DNA from: UBA6215 sp964484255
GTDB lineage: Bacteria; Omnitrophota; Gorgyraeia; Pluralincolimonadales; Pluralincolimonadaceae
Reading direction: 5' to 3'
Length of the DNA stretch: 44,555 bases
Assembly (NCBI GenBank): GCA_964484255.1
Contig: CAZAEH010000011.1
Coordinates: 1 to 44,555, forward strand
Part shown: positions 14,997 through 21,799 of the stretch, piece after piece
Layout of the letters: every line of letters starts with the position of its first letter
How positions within the stretch are numbered: the stretch's first letter is position 1
Program-made: the position numbers and the translations under genes
The notes under the pieces: model-generated
The model's input: only the letters and a program-made list of their open reading frames with translations
What the model was told of the DNA's origin: nothing
Database searches by the model: none

Positions 14997-16129
14997 TTCG
15001 ATTCGGGGAAATTCAGCAAGATCGGATGGTCCGCCGGCTGCAGGCGTTTTTCGATAAGTTTTGCTTTCCTCCTTGATTCCCAAAGCGATTCATCCATGAT
15101 CTCCAGGAACTGTCCCTCGGAGAGGTTATGGGAGCAGGAAGATGTCATAAGGTATCCGCCTTTTTTCAGGAGTTTCATCGCCCTGAAGTTGATATCTATG
15201 TATCCCCTGGCGGCAGCCTGGAGATCCCTCTTGGATTTCGCGTAAGCCGGAGGGTCGAGTATTATGAAGTCAAAAAGCCTGCCTTCATTCTGGAGGGCCC
15301 TGAGGACTTCCGGCACTTTCCCCTCGACAGCTTTTATGTTATGCATACCGTTGAGCGCGGCGTTCTCTTTCAATTTTTCAATGGCCAGCCCGGATGAATC
15401 CACCGCGGTCACTTCTTTTGCGGATAACGCCGCGTGGAGGGAGAAGAGCCCCTGGTAGCAGAAGCAATCGAGGACCGAACCCGACGAATATCTCTCGGCG
15501 GCTATGCGGTTTTCCCGCTGGTCAAGGTAAGCCCCTGTCTTTTGCCCGTTCATTATATCTACGAGATACCTTACACCGCCTTCCTTTACATCGAAAGGCG
15601 CGGGGGTCTTGCCGTAGAGTGTCTCTTTGGCCTCCGGCAGGCCCTCGAGTTTCCTTGTGGAAGAATCGTTCCTGGCGGTTATGGAGCCGGGTTTTAACAG
15701 GTCAACGAGCGCTTCTACGATAACCGGTTTGATCCTGTCCATGCCCAGCGAAAGAGTCTGGATAGACAGGTGCCCGGCATATTTATCTATGATCAATGAC
15801 GGCAGACCATCCGATTCGGCGTGCGCGATACGATAAGCGTCCGAGCCGCTTACTTTTGCCTTCCGGGATTCGATGCACCCGGATATCCTGCCGCGCCAGA
15901 ACGAAGCGTCGATACGGATGTCCTCGTCCGTTATCATGCGAAGCGATATCTTGGACCTTTCGTTGAAAAAGGCCTTGCCGAGGAATTTCCCGTTATTATC
16001 GGTGACCGCTACTATGCTGCCTGAAAAGGAAGGGTCATATTTTTCCAGGTCGTCCCTGTATACCCAGGGATGGCCTGTCCTGTTCCATGCCGTGCCCTTC
16101 TTGGTAAGTTTGACCGCGGGTTCGTCCAT
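14963..16129 (-). CDS. Class I SAM-dependent 23S rRNA (cytosine) methyltransferase, RlmI-like
   Basis: This 388-residue protein is the only confident minus-strand gene. An N-terminal PUA-like domain (about 4-75, with HPWVYRDDLE) binds RNA. A middle domain (about 90-190) is followed by the Rossmann methyltransferase. SAM motif I is VLDCFCYQGLFSLHAA (219-234), motif IV is LDPPAYAKSK (291-300), and the cysteine in TSSCSHNLSE (C332) is the expected catalytic thiol of m5C enzymes. RlmI methylates 23S C1962 in E. coli. Its 3' end overlaps the GH116 gene by 34 bases, tail to tail. The start lies right at the predicted transcription start, so the mRNA may be leaderless. Confidence 0.88.
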   Translation of the reverse strand: MDEPAVKLTKKGTAWNRTGHPWVYRDDLEKYDPSFSGSIVAVTDNNGKFLGKAFFNERSKISLRMITDEDIRIDASFWRGRISGCIESRKAKVSGSDAYRIAHAESDGLPSLIIDKYAGHLSIQTLSLGMDRIKPVIVEALVDLLKPGSITARNDSSTRKLEGLPEAKETLYGKTPAPFDVKEGGVRYLVDIMNGQKTGAYLDQRENRIAAERYSSGSVLDCFCYQGLFSLHAALSAKEVTAVDSSGLAIEKLKENAALNGMHNIKAVEGKVPEVLRALQNEGRLFDFIILDPPAYAKSKRDLQAAARGYIDINFRAMKLLKKGGYLMTSSCSHNLSEGQFLEIMDESLWESRRKAKLIEKRLQPADHPILLNFPESNYLKCFVLELL

Positions 16130-16135
16130 GTGAAG

Positions 16136-16164
16136 ATTTTAACAGCCTGCGGTCTGCGTGTCAA
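16136..16164 (-). promoter_or_regulatory. Minus-strand promoter for the rRNA methyltransferase
   Basis: Read on the minus strand: a perfect TTGACA (16164-16159), a 17-base spacer and TAAAAT (16141-16136). A start about 7 bases downstream falls on the ATG at 16129, and no Shine-Dalgarno sequence is visible. The -35 bases overlap those of the divergent promoter. Confidence 0.65.
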
Positions 16165-16186
16165 TCTTAGCGGGTTGTGCTATAAT
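16158..16186 (+). promoter_or_regulatory. Plus-strand promoter for the MFS transporter
   Basis: GTGTCA (16158-16163, four of six consensus bases), a 17-base spacer and a perfect TATAAT (16181-16186). The predicted transcription start near 16193 is 3 bases before the ATG at 16196, so the mRNA would be essentially leaderless. Confidence 0.6.
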
Positions 16187-16195
16187 ATGCCTGCA

Positions 16196-17503
16196 ATGAG
16201 AAAAGAAGGGAAGATAAGGCAAAGCCTTAAAAACTCTTTCATTGACGGCGCGTTCTGTTCGGCAATGATAGGATTTACCGAACAGTATATAACCCCTTTT
16301 GCCGTTGCGCTAAAGGCCTCGAGCGAACAGATAGGCATGCTTACCGCTTTCCCGAACCTGGTTGCTTCGCTCATCCAGCTTAAGTCGGCTGACGTGACAG
16401 AGCACATGAAGAGCCGTATGCGCATAATTACCATATTCGTTTTCCTTCATGCGATGATGTTCCTGCCGATAGCGCTTATCCCGGTGCTTTTCCCGGGCAA
16501 CAGGGTATTCTGGCTTATAGTATTCGTGACGCTTGCCGCATCTTTTAACGCTTTTCCCGGGCCGGCGTGGACAAGCTTAATGTCGGACCATATCCCCGCC
16601 CGCCGGAGGGGAAAGTATTTCGGCTGGAGGAACAGGGTGCTCGGCATCATAACGATATCCTGCGCCTTCATCGCGGGTTTTATCCTTAATGTATTCGGGA
16701 AAGATAAGCTATCCGGGTTCATGGTCATAATAGGCCTCGCTTTCCTGTCGAGGTTCACATCCTGGTATTTCCTTAAGAAGATGTTCGAGCCTGCGATAAA
16801 GGTCACGAAAGAGCACTATTTCACTTTTTGGGATTTTGTCAGGAGGTTCCGGGAATCCAACTTTGCCAAGTTCGTATTTTATGTGGCCAGCATAAGTTTC
16901 GCGGTCAACATCTCCGGGCCTTTCTTTGCGGTATATATGCTCAGGGACCTTAACATGAATTACGCGGCATATACGGCAGTCGCCATAAGCCCTACGATAG
17001 CCACCCTCCTGACCATGGGTATCTGGGGCAGGCATGCCGATGTTGTCGGTAATGTGAAGATAATACGCCTCACGTCGTTCTTCATCCCTGTTATACCGGT
17101 CCTGTGGCTTTTCGGGCACAACTTTGCGTACCTGGTTATAATACAGATCTTCGCGGGTTTTATCTGGGCAGGATATAACCTTTCGGTCTTTAACTTCGTA
17201 TACGATGCCGTAATGCCTGAAAAGAGGACCCGCTGCGTCTCTTATCTGAACGTGATAAACGGTTCCGCTATTTGCGCCGGGGCGTTGTTGGGCGGCTTTC
17301 TCGCCAGGGTGCTTCCTCCTATATCGGGTTATAACCTGCTTACCTTGTTCGCGTTATCGGGCATGCTGCGCGCGATCCTCTCGATCTCATTCCTTCCCCG
17401 CATAAAAGAAGTCAGGCGCGTTGAAAAAGTCAGGAGCATAGACCTCTTCTTCAGCATTACAAGGCTGCGTCCCATAGAAGTAGAAGGAGAGATGGACATA
17501 TGA
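16196..17503 (+). CDS. MFS transporter, substrate unknown
   Basis: This 435-residue polytopic protein has about 12 hydrophobic helices. MFS-like features are the first-helix GFTEQYITPFAVALKA, the loop after helix 2-3 with SADVTEHMKSRMR, and DHIPARRRGKYFGWRNRVLG after helix 4, which has the basic GxxRG-like signature seen in MFS proteins of the major-facilitator-1 group. The chosen ATG at 16196 lies 9 bases after the TATAAT box. An ATG at 16187 touches that box, and longer in-frame forms start before the promoter. Substrate and direction of transport cannot be told. It is divergent from the rRNA methyltransferase and shares its promoter region. Confidence 0.78.
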   Translation: MRKEGKIRQSLKNSFIDGAFCSAMIGFTEQYITPFAVALKASSEQIGMLTAFPNLVASLIQLKSADVTEHMKSRMRIITIFVFLHAMMFLPIALIPVLFPGNRVFWLIVFVTLAASFNAFPGPAWTSLMSDHIPARRRGKYFGWRNRVLGIITISCAFIAGFILNVFGKDKLSGFMVIIGLAFLSRFTSWYFLKKMFEPAIKVTKEHYFTFWDFVRRFRESNFAKFVFYVASISFAVNISGPFFAVYMLRDLNMNYAAYTAVAISPTIATLLTMGIWGRHADVVGNVKIIRLTSFFIPVIPVLWLFGHNFAYLVIIQIFAGFIWAGYNLSVFNFVYDAVMPEKRTRCVSYLNVINGSAICAGALLGGFLARVLPPISGYNLLTLFALSGMLRAILSISFLPRIKEVRRVEKVRSIDLFFSITRLRPIEVEGEMDI

Positions 17504-17526
17504 TCTTACGATTTTTCCTCATAGCG

Positions 17527-17555
17527 TTGACAACCGGCGTTTAGTGGTCTAATAT
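17527..17555 (+). promoter_or_regulatory. Promoter for the BFN-family gene and following operon
   Basis: A perfect TTGACA (17527-17532), a 17-base spacer and TAATAT (17550-17555) lie in the short gap after the transporter. A TAGGAGGT ribosome site and the ATG at 17575 follow. It probably drives at least the BFN, debranching enzyme and kinase genes, which overlap one another. Confidence 0.75.
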
Positions 17556-17574
17556 TGTCTTATAGGAGGTTGTC

Positions 17575-18090
17575 ATGAAAGCCGCCAGGATATATTCCGT
17601 TATATTCATCCCGACACTTGCCCAGTATGTGGTAACACTGGAGGAGACGGACGGCTCCAGGCTTTTACCTATATGGGTAGGTGTAGGCGAGGGGACATCT
17701 ATCGCTGCGGCCCTTGAAGGCGAAAAGTTCATCCGCCCGCTGACCCATGACCTTGCGGTCAGCCTCATAAGTTCACTGGGAGGCGCGATCGAGAAAGTGG
17801 TCATATGCGACGTGCGTGATAATGCCTATTATGCCAGTATATTCCTTAAGAAGGCGGACAGGACGCTGGAAGTCGATTCCCGCCCGTCCGATGCTATGGC
17901 CCTTGCCGTCAGGACCAATTCCCCTATATTCATAGAGGAGAAGGTCCTGGAGCTTTGCCCGGTGATCAACAAGCCCATTACAGGCGATGAGGTAAAGGCT
18001 TTCGAAAAAGAGATGGAGAACCTCCATCCGGAAGAGTTTTTTAAGAAACTCGACGAAGAGGGCGGCAAAACCGAAAGCGGCATGGAATGA
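17575..18090 (+). CDS. Bifunctional nuclease (BFN, DUF151) family protein
   Basis: This 171-residue protein has the BFN domain over about 1-135. Signatures are LLPIWVGVGEGTSIAAALEG (about 29-48, matching the family pattern LPIxIGxxEAxxIxxxLxG) and DSRPSDAMALAVRTNSPIFI (about 102-121). Members in plants and some bacteria are nucleases or stress-linked proteins; the bacterial role is not firmly known. The acidic/lysine-rich C-terminal tail (about 136-171) has no recognised fold. The stop overlaps the start of the debranching enzyme (ATGA). Confidence 0.88.
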   Translation: MKAARIYSVIFIPTLAQYVVTLEETDGSRLLPIWVGVGEGTSIAAALEGEKFIRPLTHDLAVSLISSLGGAIEKVVICDVRDNAYYASIFLKKADRTLEVDSRPSDAMALAVRTNSPIFIEEKVLELCPVINKPITGDEVKAFEKEMENLHPEEFFKKLDEEGGKTESGME

Positions 18091-20099
18091 CGGTCATAAC
18101 TAAAGAGGAATCAAGAAAACCGTCTTGCGCGGCAGGAGAGGTCATCCGCTTTGGAAAAGATATTTGCGGGGATTTTCAGGCCGCCATCTCTAAGGAATGG
18201 ATAGAGACTAACGGCCTCGGGGGCTATGCGTCCTCTACTATAATCGGGGCAAACTCCCGCAGGTATCACGGTCTTCTCGTCGCGTCCGCCAGGCCGTCGT
18301 TCTCGCGCATGGTCATGCTCTCCAAGCTTGAGGAGACGCTTGTTCTTAAGGATGGCAGCCGTTACAACCTTTCCAGCAACAGGTATCCCGGCATAATACA
18401 CCCCGAAGGCCACAGGTACCTTGAAGAATTCAGGCTTGACCCGTTCCCCATATTCACTTACCGTGTCGGAGATATCGAAGTCGAGAAGGCGGTGTTCATG
18501 GTGAGGGGGGAGAATACCACTGTAATAACCTATAAGATATTGAGGTCCCCCGGATACCTGGAATTACTGGTGAGGCCGCTTGTGGCGGCCCGGGACTACC
18601 ATTGGCTGTCGATCGAGAATTCAAGTTTCGACAAGAAAGTGGAATGCCTCGAGGGCTATATTAAGATGAAGCCCTATAACGAATCCCCTATACTGTATCT
18701 GGCGAACAATGCGGACAGGTTCGAAGCTGCCGGTTATTGGTATAAGAGTTTCGAGTACCAGCGTGAGCGTGAAAGGGGGCTGGAATTCCGGGAAGACCTT
18801 TACAGCCCAGGAGAAATGGGTTTCCTGGTAAGGGAAGGGGACAAGGCTTATGTGGTCGCTTCGACGGAAGGCCGCAAGATGCGTTCGATAGAAGTCCTTG
18901 AATCCAGTGAGGTTCTCAGACATAATGAGATAGCCGAGGCGGTCGGTGTCCGCGACAGTTTTGCCGTGAGCCTGGCCAACAGCGCGGACTCGTTCCTTAT
19001 CAGGAGGCCGGATGGCGTACCGGCGATATTGGCCGGATACCATTGGTTCTGGGATTGGAGCAGGGACGCGCTTATATCGCTTCCGGGGATAACCCTCACT
19101 CTGGGCAGGCATGAAGAGGCCAGGGAGATACTTCTGTCTTTTGCGAAATACTGTGACGAAGGAATGCTACCGAACAGGTTCCCCGAAAGGTCTAAGGAAC
19201 CCGAATATAACAGCGTAGATTCCTCGTTGTGGTACTTCTGGGCGGTGCATAAGTTCCTCGAATATACCAATGATTATGATTTTGTTGAATCGAACCTGCT
19301 CGATTGCCTTGAAGAGATAATAAAGTATTACATAAACGGGACGCGTTACGGTATAAAGATGGACCGTGACGGGCTCATATCCACCTCAGACCCCGATATC
19401 CAACTAACCTGGATGGATGCGAAGATAGGAGGATGGGTGGTGACACCAAGGAACGGAAAAGCAGTCGAGGTCAATGCCCTCTGGTATAATTCGCTTAAGA
19501 TAATGGAAGATATATGCGATAAACTTAACCTGAAATACAAGCATGAATGTGCCCGTCTTGCCCACTTGGCCAGGAAGAGCTTTGAGATGGTCTTCTGGAA
19601 CGAAGGCGGAGGCTATCTTTATGATTGCGTGGGTGAGGACGGCGTCGACAGGACCCTGAGGCCGAACCAGGTGCTGGCCCTCAGCCTCCCTTACAGGATA
19701 ATAGCAAAGGAGAGGGAGAAAAGGGTCCTTGATATCATAGGCAAGGAACTCCTTACACCTTATGGATTGCGTTCTCTTGCTCCAGGGGACAGGAATTACA
19801 GGGGCATATATTCCGGAGACCAGAGGATGAGGGATGCCTGTTACCACCAGGGGACGGTATGGCCGTGGTTGCTTGCGCATTTCATAGAGGCATATCTTAA
19901 TGTTTACGGCAGGAACAAGAATACCAGGCAGGAGGCCAGGAGGTTTCTCCTTCCTCTGATAAGCCACCTTAAGGAGGCCGGGCTCGGCACTATATCCGAG
20001 ATATTTGACGGCGACCCGCCTTATAACGCCAAAGGCGCGGTATCCCAGGCGTGGAGCGTGGCGGAAATATTAAGGATATACAAGGAAGGCCTGCAATGA
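18087..20099 (+). CDS. Glycogen debranching enzyme, GH133 (amylo-alpha-1,6-glucosidase type)
   Basis: This 670-residue protein has the two-domain archaeal/bacterial debranching layout. The N-terminal sandwich (about 20-240) holds EWIETNGLGGYASSTIIGAN and SRRYHGLLVA. The (alpha/alpha)6 catalytic domain (about 290-665) holds GYHWFWDWSRDALISLPGI (about 315-333), DSSLWYFWAV, LTWMDAKIGGWVVTPRNGK, PNQVLALSLP and CYHQGTVWPWLLAHFIEAY. It hydrolyses alpha-1,6 branches of glycogen. It has no signal peptide and is cytoplasmic. It overlaps its neighbours on both sides by four bases. No glycogen synthase or phosphorylase is in the window. Confidence 0.92.
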   Translation: MTVITKEESRKPSCAAGEVIRFGKDICGDFQAAISKEWIETNGLGGYASSTIIGANSRRYHGLLVASARPSFSRMVMLSKLEETLVLKDGSRYNLSSNRYPGIIHPEGHRYLEEFRLDPFPIFTYRVGDIEVEKAVFMVRGENTTVITYKILRSPGYLELLVRPLVAARDYHWLSIENSSFDKKVECLEGYIKMKPYNESPILYLANNADRFEAAGYWYKSFEYQRERERGLEFREDLYSPGEMGFLVREGDKAYVVASTEGRKMRSIEVLESSEVLRHNEIAEAVGVRDSFAVSLANSADSFLIRRPDGVPAILAGYHWFWDWSRDALISLPGITLTLGRHEEAREILLSFAKYCDEGMLPNRFPERSKEPEYNSVDSSLWYFWAVHKFLEYTNDYDFVESNLLDCLEEIIKYYINGTRYGIKMDRDGLISTSDPDIQLTWMDAKIGGWVVTPRNGKAVEVNALWYNSLKIMEDICDKLNLKYKHECARLAHLARKSFEMVFWNEGGGYLYDCVGEDGVDRTLRPNQVLALSLPYRIIAKEREKRVLDIIGKELLTPYGLRSLAPGDRNYRGIYSGDQRMRDACYHQGTVWPWLLAHFIEAYLNVYGRNKNTRQEARRFLLPLISHLKEAGLGTISEIFDGDPPYNAKGAVSQAWSVAEILRIYKEGLQ

Positions 20100-21298
20100 G
20101 GACAAAGGTAAGGAGCGGCGGTATAAACCCTACCGATTTCACTTTCGCGGTGATAAAACTTTTTGCCGCCTCAGGCGCTCTTCTATGGGGGGTATACCAT
20201 CCTTTCCCTCCGCACGACAAGGTAGCCTTTCTTTGGCTGATCGCGTGTTTTTTCATTTATAATTTCTTCATATACCTGAGCATATTCAGGTTGCCCGATA
20301 AGGCGCCGCGTATATACCTTATAGAGTTCCTGCTGGACCTTGTCTTTCTTTCGGTAGTCGTACCGATGACCGGCGGAATGAATTCCACTTTTGTCCTCGG
20401 TTACTTCCTTATCGCGGCCGCGCAGTCTTTCTATTACGGGCTGGTAGGTAGTTTTTTTATCGGGATCATCACTTCTTTTGTGTATATATTATCTTGTCCG
20501 GTATGCCTGCATAGCATACATTGGACCGATATTTCCCTCAGGGTGGCCTTCCTGCTCCTTTTCTCCGTGATGCTCGGGTACCTGTCCGACAGGGAGAGGA
20601 GGATGCACCGGCAGCTTGTAAACGCGGAGCAGCTCGCCGCTATCGGCATGATGTCTTCTCAGCTTGCCCATTCTGTAAGGAATCCCTTGAGCACTATAAG
20701 CCTGAGCGCGGAGCTGCTTTCGGATGAGGTCAGGAAATTGAACGGGGACAGGTCGGAAGCCGATACCCTTATTAAATCGATTATCAACGAGGTATACAGG
20801 GTAAATGACGTCGTGGAGGAGCACCTGAGTTTCATGAAGAGGTCCAAGGCCTCTTCCGGGAAGTCCGGGATCAACGCCGTTTCGGAAGCCCTGATAAAAT
20901 TCCTCGGCAAGGAGGGCGAAAGGAAGGGGATATCTTTCGTGAAGACCCTTGATGAAAACCTCCCGGATGTTGCGATAGAGGAAAGCCATCTCAGGCAGGT
21001 ACTGCTCAATGTCCTCAGGAACTCTTTTGACGCGATGCCTTCGGGCGGCACGATAACGATAACTTCCCGCGGGCTTAAAGGAGAGGCTGAGCTCGAGATC
21101 GATGACACTGGAGAGGGCATACCGAAGGAGTACCTCAAGAGGGTATTCGACCCGTTCTTCACGACAAAGGACGTAGGTACCGGCCTCGGGCTCTATATAG
21201 CCAGGGATATAATCCTTGAAAGCGGGGGCGGGATATCCTGCGATAGCAGGAAAGGCAAGGGCACTACCGTAAAGATAAGGATACCTTTCGCTGTTTAG
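20096..21298 (+). CDS. Membrane-bound sensor histidine kinase
   Basis: This is a 400-residue kinase from the ATG at 20096 (ATGA overlap with the debranching enzyme); an in-frame start at 20051 would lie well inside that gene. About five or six hydrophobic segments at 15-165 form a membrane sensor without a large periplasmic loop. The dimerisation helix carries the phospho-acceptor H192 in LAHSVRNPLSTI. The ATPase domain has an N box (VLLNVLRNSFDAMP), G1 (DDTGEGIP), an F box (FDPFFTTK) and G2 (GTGLGLYIAR). The H-x3-N-P-L box resembles NtrB/AtoS-type kinases. The signal is unknown; the receiver partner follows after 18 bases. Confidence 0.9.
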   Translation: MRTKVRSGGINPTDFTFAVIKLFAASGALLWGVYHPFPPHDKVAFLWLIACFFIYNFFIYLSIFRLPDKAPRIYLIEFLLDLVFLSVVVPMTGGMNSTFVLGYFLIAAAQSFYYGLVGSFFIGIITSFVYILSCPVCLHSIHWTDISLRVAFLLLFSVMLGYLSDRERRMHRQLVNAEQLAAIGMMSSQLAHSVRNPLSTISLSAELLSDEVRKLNGDRSEADTLIKSIINEVYRVNDVVEEHLSFMKRSKASSGKSGINAVSEALIKFLGKEGERKGISFVKTLDENLPDVAIEESHLRQVLLNVLRNSFDAMPSGGTITITSRGLKGEAELEIDDTGEGIPKEYLKRVFDPFFTTKDVGTGLGLYIARDIILESGGGISCDSRKGKGTTVKIRIPFAV

Positions 21299-21316
21299 AA
21301 AAGGAGGAGGACCGTA

Positions 21317-21673
21317 ATGGCTAAGATACTGCTGGTTGATGACGACACGGAGTTCGGGATCGCTCTTTCGAAGATGTTAAAGGCCGAGGGCCATGAGGTG
21401 TCCGTGGCGCTTAATACCGAGGACGGCTTAAAGGCGATACGCGCGGGAGGATTCAACATTGTCTTTGCCGACCTTTCCATGCCGGGCGAAAACGGCCTGG
21501 TCCTTCTCGAGAAGGCCAAAAGCGAGTTTCCCGGGCTTCCCGTGGTCATGGTTACCGCCTTCGGCGACTGGGATACCTACGCCAAGGCCATAGAAAAGGG
21601 CGTCTCGAAATTCGTGAACAAGCCGGTGAAAAAAGAGGAGATACTTCAGATAATCAAGGAGGTCCTGGGATAA
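21317..21673 (+). CDS. Stand-alone response regulator receiver
   Basis: This 118-residue CheY-like protein has acidic pocket D8-D9-D10, phospho-acceptor D52 in VFADLSMPGENG, T80 and K102 in VNKPVKKEE. There is no output domain, so it must signal by protein contact or to a separate target. A GGAGGA ribosome site precedes the ATG. It is the last gene of the 17.5-21.7 kb operon. The kinase type (NtrB-like) normally pairs with regulators carrying AAA and DNA-binding domains, so a free receiver here is slightly unusual. Confidence 0.9.
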   Translation: MAKILLVDDDTEFGIALSKMLKAEGHEVSVALNTEDGLKAIRAGGFNIVFADLSMPGENGLVLLEKAKSEFPGLPVVMVTAFGDWDTYAKAIEKGVSKFVNKPVKKEEILQIIKEVLG

Positions 21674-21679
21674 TTTTGG

Positions 21680-21708
21680 TTGACTTTTTTGTCCCTTCCT
21701 AATAGAAT
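21680..21708 (+). promoter_or_regulatory. Promoter for the acyl-CoA synthetase / glycine cleavage operon
   Basis: TTGACT (21680-21685), a 17-base spacer and TAGAAT (21703-21708). The predicted start near 21715 gives a leader of about 85 bases. The -35 box overlaps the left arm of a 9-base inverted repeat (21674-21682 with 21769-21777). Confidence 0.65.
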
Positions 21709-21720
21709 ACTTCCATCCCA

Positions 21721-21767
21721 CCTTTTCGTTGTCGGAAAGGCATGTCCCGTCTTGCGGGATTTCTTTA
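21721..21767 (+). promoter_or_regulatory. Two tandem hairpins in the leader of the acyl-CoA synthetase operon
   Basis: Hairpin 1 is a 7-pair stem (21721-21727 with 21734-21740, one G-T pair). Hairpin 2 is a 5-pair stem TCCCG/CGGGA (21745-21749 with 21755-21759) followed by TTTCTTT. Both lie downstream of the predicted transcription start and before the ATG at 21800, so they could act as an attenuator or leader element. Hairpin 2 could instead simply terminate transcripts from the response-regulator operon. No known riboswitch consensus was recognised. Confidence 0.45.
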
Positions 21768-21799
21768 ACAACCAAAACTAAAATTCTAAGGAACAAAAC

